A DNA stretch of 64,000 nucleotides from Bacillus sp. EB01 (GCF_000613125.1 NZ_HG964497.1:1498011-1562010), one strand, 5' to 3'. Positions 1-8,202 are shown, counted from the stretch's first letter. Made by a program: numbers and translations. Notes: generated by a model not told the origin, from the sequence alone.

Positions 1-175
1 CGTAGTAAGGCAGGTTAATATCCAGCAGGACAAGGTCGGGATTCACCCTGTCAAATGTTTCCTCTATTTTTGAAAAATGTTCCGGTAGATGCACTTCATA
101 GCCATACCGCTCCAGATTTTCCTTCATTAATTCGCACAGCTGAGGGTCATCCTCAATAAGCAAAATTTTGTACAC
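1..175 (-). CDS. OmpR-family response regulator, BceR-like (N-terminal part)
   Basis: The gene is transcribed leftwards and runs off the left edge, so only about 58 residues of the receiver domain are seen. They contain the acidic pocket (IEDD, residues 7-10) and the phospho-acceptor aspartate in LLDINLP (Asp52). The segment NPDLVLLDINLPYYDG-like resembles BceR/GraR regulators of bacitracin-type antibiotic sensing more than PhoB-type regulators; this subfamily call is inference because the DNA-binding domain lies outside. The start is GTG at 173-175, preceded by GGGAG at a normal distance. A sensor kinase and an ABC transporter would be expected beyond the edge. Confidence 0.8.
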   Translation of the reverse strand, partial: MYKILLIEDDPQLCELMKENLERYGYEVHLPEHFSKIEETFDRVNPDLVLLDINLPYY

Positions 176-213
176 AACCGTTCTCCCTTTTACATTAAAA
201 TCTGCTGTCTCGG

Positions 214-906
214 TCAACCAAGATATTCGGTTTCCAGTTCAGTCTCTTGGATTTCTTTGTCCATATACACTTTATATGCCTTAGCGTTAGGTCTTGAGCT
301 CACGATTTTATGGATTTCCTCGCCAATGTAATGGATTGCTACTCCATCATCTGCCGCGATCCCGGGCTTTAACATATGTCTTGATATAAACGATTGATAA
401 GCAGGCCTTCTATTCGATTCCCCATCATAATGTGGGCAATTGCTTCCCGGTAAAAATCCTAAAGCATCTAACGGTTCGAGTCCGTCTCCATATGAATCCG
501 TAACACCTTCTTCAAACCAGCAAATAGAACCTGCACTGACTCCGGATAGAATGATACCTTGTTCCCAAGCCTTTCTGAAAATATGATCGAGGCCCCATTC
601 TCTCCATAGCACCAATAAATTTTTCGTATTCCCGCCGCCGACAAAAATAATGTCTTTATCCAATACGAACCCCTCTAAATCCCTTGTTGGCGGATTGAAT
701 AACGATAAATGAGACGTTTCACATTCAAGATTTCCAAAATAACGATAGAACCGTGATGTATACCCATCTGCATCACCGCTGGCTGTAGGCACAAAACAAA
801 TTTTCGGCTTAATTTTATGAGATTGCTTTAAAATATATTGATCTAGTAATGGATTCTCCGGCTCCATAGAAAAGCCCCCACCACCAAGAGCGATAATTTG
901 CTTCAT
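214..906 (-). CDS. Peptidase S51 (peptidase E) family protein
   Basis: This 230-residue protein belongs to the class I glutamine amidotransferase-like fold of peptidase E, cytosolic serine peptidases that in characterised members cleave Asp-X dipeptides. The nucleophile elbow GVSAGS (Ser124) and the preceding FVGGGNT segment near residue 88 are visible, and a histidine in NCPHYDGE near residue 157 could complete the catalytic site. It is the same size as Bacillus YgaJ. The start ATG at 906 has AGGGATG upstream. It is followed by the response regulator on the same strand but 38 bases apart. True substrate is unknown. Confidence 0.85.
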   Translation of the reverse strand: MKQIIALGGGGFSMEPENPLLDQYILKQSHKIKPKICFVPTASGDADGYTSRFYRYFGNLECETSHLSLFNPPTRDLEGFVLDKDIIFVGGGNTKNLLVLWREWGLDHIFRKAWEQGIILSGVSAGSICWFEEGVTDSYGDGLEPLDALGFLPGSNCPHYDGESNRRPAYQSFISRHMLKPGIAADDGVAIHYIGEEIHKIVSSRPNAKAYKVYMDKEIQETELETEYLG

Positions 907-946
907 GTAATCATCCCTATCTTAAATTTAACTACACTGCATTCCT

Positions 947-1222
947 TCATTGCAGGAAGAAATTTAGAAACATTAAAGCCGATACAAAAAAGTGAGCAGC
1001 TATTGTTTTTCTCTGGTCTTTAACTAAATAACCTTCTATTCCACCGACTAAGAACATCATGCCGCCAAGCAAACATCCAGATTTTACAAAAAAGCCAAGT
1101 CCAAATTTAAATGCCAGAAGTGCTGTGATTATGAAAGAAAAAGTAATGAGCGTATGTATAATCTTAAAAGGTTTGCTGCTTTCTCTTGTTTGTTTTTCAA
1201 AGAAAAAATCTACTATTTTCAT
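947..1222 (-). CDS. Small membrane protein of unknown function
   Basis: This 91-residue protein has a short charged N-terminus (FFFEKQTRESSK) followed by about three hydrophobic stretches at residues 20-42, 45-62 and 74-91, so it is probably an integral membrane protein. The layout recalls small Bacillus DUF4181-type proteins, but I do not recognise a signature and do not assign it. Start ATG at 1222 is preceded by AGGTGGGA. It lies 40 bases upstream of the S51 peptidase gene on the same strand and may be cotranscribed with it. Confidence 0.6.
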   Translation of the reverse strand: MKIVDFFFEKQTRESSKPFKIIHTLITFSFIITALLAFKFGLGFFVKSGCLLGGMMFLVGGIEGYLVKDQRKTIAAHFFVSALMFLNFFLQ

Positions 1223-1354
1223 TTGAATCCCACCTGACAGTTATGGCTTAACTTCAACCCGCTTTTTTCAGACCAATGATAAAACTGATGGATATTCCTT
1301 CCTTTATAAGAATTTCAACAAAAACTGCGGTAATCCTTCATTAATTGATTCATC

Positions 1355-1389
1355 CTTCAAAAAAAGAAACCCGGCTGCAAGTGCCGGGT
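1355..1389 (-). terminator. Intrinsic terminator read leftwards
   Basis: A 7-bp perfect stem ACCCGGC/GCCGGGT (1369-1375 with 1383-1389) is followed on the minus strand by TTTCTTTTTTT. The nearest minus-strand gene upstream of it ends at 1920, so its transcript would include the whole 52-bp repeat array as 3' untranslated RNA. Confidence 0.75.
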
Positions 1390-1456
1390 CATTTGAAAAA
1401 TTAGGTTGTAATTTATAAGGTTCAGGTCTATGAATGCTATTAGAGAGGCTCTATTA

Positions 1457-1850
1457 GATTAATCTGCTTGCCCCAGACACCGATTAATCTATGAGACAGG
1501 TCCTCTTGGATTAATCTGCTTGCTCCAGGTGCCGATTAATCTATGAGACAGGTTCTCTTGGATTAATCTGCTTGCCCCAGACACCGATTAATCTATGAGA
1601 CAGGTCCTCTTGAATTAATCTGCTTGCTCCAGATAACGATTAATCTACGAGACGGGTTCTCTTGGATTAATCTGCTTGCCCCAGACTCCGATTAATCTAT
1701 GAGACCGGCTCTATTGGATTAATCTGCTTGCTCCAGACTCCGATTAATCTATGAGACTGGCTCTATTGGATTAATCCGACTCTCCCGAACCCTGATTAAT
1801 CAATCTATGAGACCGGCTCTATTGGATTCTCTAGCCTCTTTATAGCAGGA
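1457..1850. repeat. 52-bp tandem repeat array with GATTAATC palindromes
   Basis: Seven contiguous units begin at 1457, 1509, 1561, 1613, 1665, 1717 and 1769, exactly 52 bp apart, with a partial eighth at 1825 after a 4-bp insertion. Every unit carries two GATTAATC palindromes about 26 bp apart, separated by CTGCTTGCYCCAGAYNC and ending in TATGAGACNGG-YCTNTTG. Variation between units is mostly single substitutions. No open frame persists across it. A lone inverted piece of a unit occurs at 27604-27627. Function unknown. Confidence 0.95.
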
Positions 1851-1919
1851 TCACACAATTTTACCCCGGTTCATCTCTTAAGTTTTAGCAGGTGACCAAG
1901 TTGGATTACCCCTCACCGC

Positions 1920-2384
1920 CTATTGCTTATAATCCCAAACTATCTCATACTCCCCTTCAGCATTTTTCACCACATAAACATCCTGTACAAACGCAAACGT
2001 TCCGTACTTTCCCTTGTAGTCTTGAATAACCTCAAACTTATAAACTTTTTTAAACTTTGGTGTGTCCTTTGACATGCTCCATCCGCTAATCTTTTTGCCG
2101 CCCTCTATCGAATATTCAAAGGTCTCCGAACCAAAATGCCCCATAAATACATGTGACCTATCGGTAATATAGGTACTCTTTGGCCATTTTTCCTTCATAA
2201 AAGGATGCAGCAACTGCCAGGAATCACCGAAGTTTCCAAGCTGTTCATAAGAATAAAATTCATTTACAACCCGTTTAGCCATATGGCTTGGGGAAAATAC
2301 AATAAAAAGTAAACAACTAACAATCATCAAAAAAACCACGCCAATAGTTAGCAACAGTGCAGGACGACGTTTGGTCCGATACAT
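1920..2384 (-). CDS. Membrane-anchored hypothetical protein, possibly NTF2-like
   Basis: The 154-residue product has a basic N-terminus (MYRTKRRP), one membrane anchor at about residues 9-31, and an extracytoplasmic domain. The domain begins with a helix (MAKRVVNEFYSYEQLGNFG) and ends with strands such as EGEYEIVWDYKQ, a pattern like NTF2-fold proteins in which a helix and a curved sheet form a pocket. This fold is inference. Start ATG at 2384 has a strong AAAGGAGGG five bases upstream. Its transcript probably runs through the 52-bp repeat array to a terminator near 1369. Confidence 0.65.
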   Translation of the reverse strand: MYRTKRRPALLLTIGVVFLMIVSCLLFIVFSPSHMAKRVVNEFYSYEQLGNFGDSWQLLHPFMKEKWPKSTYITDRSHVFMGHFGSETFEYSIEGGKKISGWSMSKDTPKFKKVYKFEVIQDYKGKYGTFAFVQDVYVVKNAEGEYEIVWDYKQ

Positions 2385-2489
2385 ATGGCCCTCCTTTGAG
2401 ATAGGCTATATCAAAGGATATGTATCAAAATAAAAAATAGTAGTAACCAAGCCGCCCTGTTTGCAGAAGAATGGCAGACAGCCTCTTCT

Positions 2490-2546
2490 GTGGAACAACA
2501 CCTGGTGAAACAAGAAAAACCGGGGAGTGACAGGCACCTACCCCGG
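2490..2546. repeat. Dispersed GTGGAACA...GTGACAGGCACCT element; terminator of the phoX-like gene
   Basis: The segment has the modules TGTGGAACAAC, TGAAACAAGAAAAAC and GGGGAGTGACAGGCACCT that recur, diverged, near 27146, 41288, 48440, 48513 and 59866. Here it ends in a CCGGGG/CCCCGG hairpin (2520-2546) which on the minus strand is followed by TTTTT, so it can terminate the phosphatase gene ending at 2567. Confidence 0.65.
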
Positions 2547-2566
2547 ATTTCTATTTACCTACCTAT

Positions 2567-4012
2567 TTATCCAATATCCACCCCAGCGCGTTCGAATGCA
2601 GCTGCTTCGAGGATGGACATGCCTTGTGCTTCGGCTGCTTTAGCCACTTTTTCGGAAACTTGTGGTGCGAGTTTCGCAGGAGTTGCATAGGACATTTCCC
2701 TTGCGCGTGCCGAGTTTCTGCGCTGGAATGGTCCCCAGATTGCAAAGGTTTTGCCTGGATCCTGGATATTGAGGAAAAGTGTTTTTCCATCTGGCGAGAA
2801 GGTTGGGCCTGCCAATTCAGAATCACTTAAGCGGTTGGCGGCAAATACATAGACGTTTCCTTCTGGTGTAATTCCGAGTAGGCGGTCTTGGCCAGAGCCA
2901 TCTTCCGCAATCCAAAGGTCACCCCAAGGAGTCATGCTGATATTATCTGGATATTCCATATCTTTGGCGTCATTTCCCTCATAAAACAATTCCAATGTAT
3001 TTGTGTGAGGAATATAACGGTACACACGTCCAAGTTTTTTCTCGCCGGCTGATGTGTCATCAAACCAGAAGACTCCGCTTTGGAAGAACGCTCCCTCTAG
3101 TCTAGAGAATTCGATACAGTTTTGAGCCTTAGCTTCCTCGCGGCATAAGTGAGGATCAACTTCCTTCCAAACGATTTGGAATGTTTGCCCGGTTTTAAAC
3201 GTGCTTGCTTTTGGATCTGTTACTTTTTCAATTGCCGCCGCATAAAGCTTACCACCTTTATGTAAAGAGCCTACTGTTTGGCTGGTGTCATTCGGAATGA
3301 AACGGTAGAAGTAGCTTGGGCTGGCATCTTCAGTTAAGTATACATACCCGGTTGATGGATCAATTGCACATGCTTCGTGTGAGAAACGTCCCATTTCCTT
3401 GATCGGAGTTCTGGACAATTCGTTTTCCGGCTGTGTTGGGTCAACTTCAAATACATAACCATGTGTTGATGAACGTGTTTCTTCACACGTCAACCATGTA
3501 CCCCAAGGCGTCGCTCCGCCAGCACAATTTCGGATTGTTCCGGAAGATGTTACATATTCTTTGATAACCTCACGATTTGCACCTACAACTAGAGCAGTAG
3601 TTCCGCCTGCGGCCGCTGGATCGTATGGATTTTTTCCAACAACAGGATTTTCTGCGCTATTACTTAATTCATGGTTACGAACAAGAATCGTTGTATTATT
3701 TGGTCCTTCAAAAGCTGCCATTCCATCAAACGCTCCAGGAATTTTGCTTCCATCGGTCATCGCTTCGCCTTCTCTGGAAATGATTTTGTAGTGGAAGCCT
3801 TTTGGAAGATCAAGAATTCCATTTGGATCTGGAACCAGAGGGCCATATCCACCGAAGCCGCTTGTAGGATTATCATTCTTATCTGCTAAAACCTTTGAAC
3901 CAAGTGTAAGAACACCCGTTGATCCAAGTGTAAGAGCAAGTGTGCCCATTCCTCCAGCCTTCAAAAAAGCACGTCTGTCCAAGCCATTTTTGGAAGTTTC
4001 TTTAGTATCCAT
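2567..4012 (-). CDS. Tat-exported PhoX-type phosphatase (DUF839)
   Basis: This 481-residue protein begins with a twin-arginine signal (LDRRAFLKAGG, residues 11-21) and a hydrophobic stretch ending near Ala44, so it is exported folded through Tat. The body matches the PhoX/DUF839 family, calcium- and iron-dependent phosphatases that release phosphate from phosphoesters outside the cell; recognisable parts include LVRNHELS near residue 112, GAFDGMAAFEGPNNT, WGTWLTCEET near 171, RFSHEACAID near 207, and IAEDGSGQDRLLG near 392. The start ATG has AAGGAGA upstream. It is divergent from tatA-tatC, and a good candidate PhoP box precedes it, which fits induction by phosphate starvation. In B. subtilis the analogous neighbour of tatAd-tatCd is the unrelated phosphatase PhoD. 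Confidence 0.88.
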   Translation of the reverse strand: MDTKETSKNGLDRRAFLKAGGMGTLALTLGSTGVLTLGSKVLADKNDNPTSGFGGYGPLVPDPNGILDLPKGFHYKIISREGEAMTDGSKIPGAFDGMAAFEGPNNTTILVRNHELSNSAENPVVGKNPYDPAAAGGTTALVVGANREVIKEYVTSSGTIRNCAGGATPWGTWLTCEETRSSTHGYVFEVDPTQPENELSRTPIKEMGRFSHEACAIDPSTGYVYLTEDASPSYFYRFIPNDTSQTVGSLHKGGKLYAAAIEKVTDPKASTFKTGQTFQIVWKEVDPHLCREEAKAQNCIEFSRLEGAFFQSGVFWFDDTSAGEKKLGRVYRYIPHTNTLELFYEGNDAKDMEYPDNISMTPWGDLWIAEDGSGQDRLLGITPEGNVYVFAANRLSDSELAGPTFSPDGKTLFLNIQDPGKTFAIWGPFQRRNSARAREMSYATPAKLAPQVSEKVAKAAEAQGMSILEAAAFERAGVDIG

Positions 4013-4090
4013 AGAATATGTATCTCCTTCACCGGTATATTTTCGAACAAGTTTAGAATAATCTGCAATTTTGAATAATTGGTGTCCTTC

Positions 4091-4128
4091 CTGTAAGGGT
4101 TAAGTAAAAAATTATTAAGATATGTAAA
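4091..4128 (-). promoter_or_regulatory. Candidate PhoP box of the phoX-like gene
   Basis: Read on the minus strand there are four hexamers TTTACA (4128-4123), TTAATA (4118-4113), TTACTT (4107-4102) and TTACAG (4096-4091), spaced 10, 11 and 11 bp. This agrees with the B. subtilis PhoP consensus TT(A/C/T)ACA repeated every 11 bp. It lies about 80 bp upstream of the start codon. PhoP regulation is inferred, not shown. Confidence 0.55.
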
Positions 4129-4256
4129 GGAGGTTTGCAAACGTCATCAATGCGGATATACGTTAAGGTAGCTGCGGTATTTTTTCTAAGAATCTTTGCC
4201 TTATGGGGTAAATATCATAGAAAAACTAAAGTTTACACTATTCTGCTTTAACAATT

Positions 4257-4295
4257 TTAATACTATTTTTACTATTCTTTACACTCGTTTTATAA
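4257..4295 (+). promoter_or_regulatory. Weaker Pho-box-like repeats before tatA
   Basis: On the plus strand TTAATA (4257), TTTACT (4268), TTACAC (4279) and TTATAA (4290) are spaced exactly 11 bp, with further TTTACA (4232) and TTAACA (4248) upstream. The match to the PhoP consensus is looser than for the divergent gene and the region is AT-rich, so chance is possible. Confidence 0.35.
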
Positions 4296-4399
4296 ACATT
4301 TGCTCGTTTTATCACTATAATCAAGGTGTTTACATAACCAACTGCTTTTTGAAAAAAGGCACTCAAGACTTATTTACAACTAAATTGGAGGTGTAGTCC

Positions 4400-4600
4400 T
4401 TGCTACAAAATATCGGGATTCCTGGGTTAATTCTCGTTCTTGTAATTGCGTTAATTATTTTCGGTCCATCTAAATTGCCTGAATTAGGGCGAGCTGTTGG
4501 ATCAACATTAAAGGAATTTAAAAAATCTACTCGAGAGCTCGTAGCCGACGAAGATCAAACAAAAGAAAAGAAAGTACTTTCTGAAGAAAAAGGGATTTAG
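4400..4600 (+). CDS. tatA: Twin-arginine translocase subunit TatA (TatAd type)
   Basis: The 66-residue protein has the TatA layout: a short N-out segment (LQNIGIPG), one membrane helix (residues 7-22), the [14 protein letters not shown] hinge, an amphipathic helix and a charged tail. It matches B. subtilis TatAd (NIGIPGLIL..., [10 protein letters not shown]) closely. TatA oligomers form the passage for folded proteins recruited by TatC. The start is TTG at 4400, chosen because GGAGGTG lies seven bases upstream. The adjacent divergent gene encodes a clear Tat substrate, suggesting a dedicated pair as for PhoD-TatAdCd in B. subtilis. Confidence 0.95.
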   Translation: MLQNIGIPGLILVLVIALIIFGPSKLPELGRAVGSTLKEFKKSTRELVADEDQTKEKKVLSEEKGI

Positions 4601-4604
4601 CCAT

Positions 4605-4710
4605 CGGGTAGCCGGCCACAATTGTGGCTGCCCGGATCCGTAAGCGGGCGAAGCGGCTGTGTCCGAAACAAGAAGATGTAAGCCACAAGTTGTGCTTACA
4701 TCTTCTTTTA
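4605..4710 (+). terminator. Two hairpins between tatA and tatC, the second terminator-like
   Basis: A 9-bp stem (4605-4613 with 4626-4634, one G-U pair) lies just after tatA. A second, perfect 13-bp stem (4671-4683 with 4694-4706) is followed by TTTTA. Placed inside an operon, it would cut tatC transcription relative to tatA, which fits the known excess of TatA over TatC. Processing or mRNA stabilisation is an alternative. Confidence 0.6.
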
Positions 4711-4746
4711 GATTTACTGGCCAACATAAAGGGGGATGCTGTGCAA

Positions 4747-5481
4747 ATGCAAGACAAAGATATTCATCTCATTGGACATTTAGAGGAACTTCGCCGCCGT
4801 ATTATCATAACAATGTGCGGCTTTATCCTATTTTTAATTGTAAGTATGGTTTTTGTATCTGATTTGTATCGCTGGCTGATCAGGGATTATGACGGGAAGT
4901 TGGCAGTGCTCGGCCCAAGTGATATTTTATGGGTATATATGACGTTAGCATGTGTTTTTGCGATTGCAGGTACTATTCCGCTGGCAGCCTATCAAATATG
5001 GAAGTTTGTCGCACCTGCGTTAAATGAAGAAGAGAAAAAAGTGACGATTAGGTTTATTCCAGGTTTATTTTTGTTATTTATAGTGGGGATTTGTTTTGGA
5101 TATTTCGTGCTCTTTCCAATCGTGCTGGGCTTCCTTACAAGCCTGTCTGCCGGGGAATTTGAAACAATGTTCACAGCTGAAAAATATTTCGGGTTTATGA
5201 TTAACCTGACCCTCCCGTTTGGATTCATATTTGAAATGCCGCTCGTTGTTATGTTTTTTACAAGATTGGGAATCTTAAATCCTGCAAGGCTAAAGAAAGC
5301 ACGAAAAGTTTCCTACTTTGCTTTGGTTGTCGTGTCTATTCTAATAACGCCGCCGGACCTGGTTTCCGATATCTTGGTCATCGTTCCTTTACTGACGCTT
5401 TACGAAATCAGCGTCTCTCTTTCCAGCTTCATTTATAAAAAAAGAATTCCCGCTGAAACAGGAATCCAGGCTCAAGTATAA
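4747..5481 (+). CDS. tatC: Twin-arginine translocase subunit TatC (TatCd type)
   Basis: TatC is the six-helix membrane receptor that binds the twin-arginine signal. The protein contains the family hallmarks HLIGHLEELRRRII at the N-terminus, the FVAPALNEEEKK loop, FPIVLGFL, and the SILITPPD motif near residue 200, and it aligns along its whole length with B. subtilis TatCd. An open frame extends upstream to 4624, but it crosses the inter-gene hairpin. AAAGGGGGA at 4728-4736 supports ATG 4747 (MQDKDIHLIGH), or GTG 4741. ATG gives the length and N-terminus of TatCd. The product is about 244 residues. Confidence 0.95.
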   Translation: MQDKDIHLIGHLEELRRRIIITMCGFILFLIVSMVFVSDLYRWLIRDYDGKLAVLGPSDILWVYMTLACVFAIAGTIPLAAYQIWKFVAPALNEEEKKVTIRFIPGLFLLFIVGICFGYFVLFPIVLGFLTSLSAGEFETMFTAEKYFGFMINLTLPFGFIFEMPLVVMFFTRLGILNPARLKKARKVSYFALVVVSILITPPDLVSDILVIVPLLTLYEISVSLSSFIYKKRIPAETGIQAQV

Positions 5482-5582
5482 TCAGGTTAAATAAGTGAAA
5501 AAGATGGCATTATTCTCACTAACCATTCCTGAAACGTTCTAAAACTGAATGACAATAACATTGAATACTAAGGCAAAACAAA

Positions 5583-5617
5583 AGTGCAGGCCCATTTTAT
5601 CCTGCACTCTCTTTTTG
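5583..5617 (+). terminator. Terminator after tatC
   Basis: The stem AGTGCAGG (5583-5590)/CCTGCACT (5601-5608) is followed by CTCTTTTTG. An A-rich stretch precedes it, so it may also work leftwards. Confidence 0.8.
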
Positions 5618-5639
5618 ATTAAAGCTATGTTAAACAAGT

Positions 5640-5773
5640 GTGTTGATTTCCGCTACAGGCGCTTCGCTTTCCGTGGGGCGTGCGGTGAGCCTCCTCGTCG
5701 CTTTGCTCCTGCGGGGTCTCACCTGTCCCGCTGCTCCCACAGGAGTCTTCGCGCCTTCCGCTCCAATCAACAC
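5640..5773. repeat. GC-rich intergenic element with inverted ends (MITE-like)
   Basis: The ends are inverted copies of GTGTTGATT (5640-5648 and 5765-5773), each followed at the same distance by GGCGC, so the RNA would fold into a long branched hairpin. The interior is far richer in GC than the surroundings and holds the modules ACTCCTGTGGGAGCAGCGGG, GAGACCCCGCAGGAGC and GGAAAGCGAAGCGCCTG on the minus strand. A relative with a central insertion lies at 31557-31811. No coding capacity is apparent. From memory, similar sequences are common between genes in Bacillaceae. Confidence 0.8.
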
Positions 5774-5810
5774 TTAATAAAAATCAACAAAATCTGCTAA
5801 CACAGCCTTT

Positions 5811-5846
5811 ATTAATAAAACATCACTTATTAATAAAACATCACTT
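5811..5846. repeat. 18-bp tandem duplication across a stop codon
   Basis: ATTAATAAAACATCACTT occurs twice in a row (5811-5828 and 5829-5846). The right copy holds the stop codon of the minus-strand gene ending at 5841, so the duplication placed a second stop 18 bases further on. Confidence 0.9.
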
Positions 5847-6638
5847 CTTTACAATCTTCGATGGATTATTGATTTTATATCCAACAGGGACATCGAGCAA
5901 AAGTGATTCATCTTCTACATCCTTGCCTTTTGGCAGGCTCTTTTTAACGATTTTGCCGTCAAACTCCAATTCCATACCTGGTTCGAGTTCCAATTTTTTA
6001 AGGGTTTTGCTATGTGAACCCCATGCAAGCCCAATCTCAATCGGTTCCTCCTGTTCAATCCTAACATCTTCAAACACGACAACCTCATCATTTTCTTCAT
6101 TAAAATGGTTCCAGCTTAAAGCCAGCTGTTTCACTTTTCCAGTGAAATGAACTTTATCTTCCGGGAGGGTTATTTTCGGTGCCTTCTCCTTTTTCTTGGT
6201 TGCCTTTTTTGCAGCAGGTGTTGAGGCATTATCCTGCACAGGATTTTCAACTTTCTGGCTCTCCGCTTCTGCTTTTTCCGGCAAATGTTCTTCATCTGTT
6301 CTTGGCTCTTCTATTGCCTTGTTCTCCTTTTCAACAGCAATGTTTTCTGTTTGTTGGCTGCTCAATTCTTTTACAAAAGAAGAAGACTGCATTTCCTTCA
6401 GATAAGCGGGATGGATACAAGTTAAACGTCCATCGGCGAATTCAATAACAAGACTGTTGTACTCACCGTTTTTGCCATATACCTCGAAACCCTTTATTGT
6501 AACATTACTATGCTGGTCCTTGTCCTTGTACAAAAAAGTGTTTTTGCCTCTTAAGCCCCATTCCTTAAGCTTTTCCATGTAATGACTGTCATCTTTGAAT
6601 ACTTCATATTCTCCTTTAGGAGGGATATATTGTGTCAT
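5841..6638 (-). CDS. Two-domain hypothetical protein with charged linker
   Basis: I do not recognise this 265-residue protein. It appears to have an N-terminal domain (residues 1-85, with strands such as NSLVIEFADGRLTCIHPAYL), a long Glu/Lys/Ala-rich linker (about 90-155, including AAKKATKKKEK), and a compact C-terminal beta-rich domain (about 158-265) that could be OB-like. There is no signal peptide or membrane helix, so it is probably cytoplasmic. ATG at 6638 has AAGGAAG upstream. It stands alone between a repeat element and a remnant-containing spacer. Confidence 0.65.
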   Translation of the reverse strand: MTQYIPPKGEYEVFKDDSHYMEKLKEWGLRGKNTFLYKDKDQHSNVTIKGFEVYGKNGEYNSLVIEFADGRLTCIHPAYLKEMQSSSFVKELSSQQTENIAVEKENKAIEEPRTDEEHLPEKAEAESQKVENPVQDNASTPAAKKATKKKEKAPKITLPEDKVHFTGKVKQLALSWNHFNEENDEVVVFEDVRIEQEEPIEIGLAWGSHSKTLKKLELEPGMELEFDGKIVKKSLPKGKDVEDESLLLDVPVGYKINNPSKIVKK

Positions 6639-6937
6639 ATGGTGGAACTTCCTTTCGTGTATAACTTTTAGGTTTCATTGTATATTAGATTCTAGCCCCC
6701 GCATAGGAAATATGATACCCACAGCTCTTTAATTACAAAATAAGCCCATAAGTGCAGCAAAGAAAAAATTAGGAATCGGAGGCTTCTTCCTTCATTTCTT
6801 TTCATTGAAATAAGGGCCAGAGCCAAGGAGTGTACCCGGCTTTCACTTGCGTCTCTTCCATAAAACTCCATCCTATACATTCAAAATGCTACTTTTGAAA
6901 GAGCAGTCCCCTATGTGGCACCTGCGTTCTGGACCCC

Positions 6938-7177
6938 TTAGTTATTACAATAAATATCTGCTATCTCTCCTTCAGAAGTAACTGAGGCAGTATTACTCTC
7001 TTTAAGCAGGATGCTAAAAGTAATAACCTTTTCCTGCTTATACCGTACCCTGTCGGTAAATCCTAATTCAAGAAATTTTTTAGGATTTTCCTCAATTTCA
7101 CCCTTATAATCAATCGAATATGTTTCTAGCGAAATCCTCGTATTTTCGAGATTGGCTCTTTTAAAAATGATATTAAA
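6938..7177 (-). pseudogene. Remnant of an unrecognised gene
   Basis: The minus strand reads about 79 codons without a stop, with protein-like composition (e.g. ISLETYSIDYKGEIEENP, FLELGFTDRVRYKQEK, TSEGEIADIYCNN), and ends in TAA at 6938-6940. It is preceded in frame by TGA and has no ATG, GTG or TTG with a ribosome site near its beginning, so it looks like the C-terminal part of a decayed gene. No family is recognised. Confidence 0.45.
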
Positions 7178-7200
7178 TCATAAAATTAAATTAATTGCGT

Positions 7201-7237
7201 TTTAACTATTTACAATTTTATAACTCTATTGTTACTC
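7201..7237 (+). promoter_or_regulatory. Possible Pho boxes upstream of glpQ
   Basis: TTACAA (7210), TAACTC (7221) and TTACTC (7232) are spaced 11 bp, with TTTAAC at 7201. The fit to TT(A/C/T)ACA is partial. glpQ of B. subtilis is induced by phosphate starvation, which is the main reason to list it. Confidence 0.3.
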
Positions 7238-7304
7238 CTTCTTCATACTGAATTCATTTTCGTTTATTACTCTTTAAGAGACTAAATGAATGGAGGGATT
7301 TTAA

Positions 7305-8201
7305 ATGTTGATGAAAAGTATTTTCCGAAATGTCATGATGTCTGCAGCAATTGTCGGTATTGGGACTGGAGCAGTCAGCCAGGTACAGGCGGCGGAATTG
7401 ATTAAGCCTTCTCTTAATCCCAACAAAATACTGAATGTTGCGCATCGCGGTGCATCGGGCCATGCTCCTGAGCATACGATTCCTGGTTACAAGCTCGGTC
7501 AGCAAATGAAAGGTGACTACATAGAAATTGATCTTCAAATGACAAAAGATGGCGAACTCATTGCGATGCATGATGAAACGTTGGATCGCACAACGAACGG
7601 GACCGGCCTTGTAAAGGACTTTACACTCGCCGAGATCAAACAGCTTGATGCTGGTTCTTGGTTCAATGAGAAATATCCGCAGTATGCACAGCCTGAATAC
7701 GCTGGTCTTAAAGTGCCGACATTGCAGGAAGTCATTGAAACATTCGGTACCGGCGCCCGCTATTACATTGAAACAAAATCTCCTGAAGTTTACCCTGGCA
7801 TGGAAGAAAAACTAGTGGAAATCCTGAACGAGTATAAATTGACAGGGAAAAATGTACCTTCCAGCAAAGTAATCGTTCAATCATTCAGTGCGGACAGCCT
7901 GAAAATTGTCCACGAAATGGATTCAACCATTCCATTGGTCCAACTGCTTTGGTACGATCAGCCAGCAACTTTGACAGATGAAGAGTTAGAAGAGTACAAA
8001 TCTTACAGTATCGGACTTGGCATGAACTATGACACAATCGATGAAGCCTATGTGCAAAAGGTACGTCAAAGCGGTCTTCTGATTCATCCATACACAGTAA
8101 ACGAAACAGCTGATATGGAAAAACTGCTGGACTGGGGCGTAACAGGCATTTTCACCAACTTTCCTGACCGCCTTCAAGAAGTCCTGAAAAAACGGAACTG
8201 A
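7305..8201 (+). CDS. glpQ: Secreted glycerophosphodiester phosphodiesterase GlpQ
   Basis: GlpQ hydrolyses glycerophosphodiesters, including deacylated lipids and glycerol-teichoic acid fragments, to glycerol 3-phosphate. The 298-residue protein has a signal peptide cleaved near VQA-A (about residue 30), then the GDPD barrel with [13 protein letters not shown] (His47, Arg48), the metal ligands in [12 protein letters not shown] and [13 protein letters not shown], and a C-terminal [11 protein letters not shown]. It aligns along its length with B. subtilis GlpQ (AHRGASGYVPEHT, LDWGVTGVFTNYPD). GGAGGG precedes ATG 7305. Lying between tatAC/phoX and the yvnB-like gene, it fits a phosphate-scavenging neighbourhood. 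Confidence 0.95.
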   Translation: MLMKSIFRNVMMSAAIVGIGTGAVSQVQAAELIKPSLNPNKILNVAHRGASGHAPEHTIPGYKLGQQMKGDYIEIDLQMTKDGELIAMHDETLDRTTNGTGLVKDFTLAEIKQLDAGSWFNEKYPQYAQPEYAGLKVPTLQEVIETFGTGARYYIETKSPEVYPGMEEKLVEILNEYKLTGKNVPSSKVIVQSFSADSLKIVHEMDSTIPLVQLLWYDQPATLTDEELEEYKSYSIGLGMNYDTIDEAYVQKVRQSGLLIHPYTVNETADMEKLLDWGVTGIFTNFPDRLQEVLKKRN

Positions 8202-8202
8202 T

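Larger units (their letters stand above)
6640..7300. other. Spacer with gene remnant and glpQ promoter region
   Basis: This 660-base stretch holds no intact gene. A start-less open frame lies at 6938-7177 (listed separately). A 62-codon minus-strand frame at 6692-6880 lacks a good ribosome site and looks accidental. The right end is AT-rich and contains the glpQ promoter and possible Pho boxes. Confidence 0.5.

Noticed and set aside
1457-1850. CRISPR-like array
   Set aside because: Units are contiguous and vary throughout; there are no constant repeats separated by unique spacers, and no cas genes nearby.
4624-4746. Longer TatC start
   Set aside because: The extra N-terminus is encoded by the inter-gene hairpin and is absent from TatCd; the ribosome site supports 4741/4747.
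5549-5800. 83-codon frame
   Set aside because: It covers the tatC terminator and the GC-rich repeat element; composition is that of the element, not of a protein.
6692-6880. 62-codon minus-strand frame
   Set aside because: No ribosome site and no recognisable pattern; kept only as part of the spacer description.
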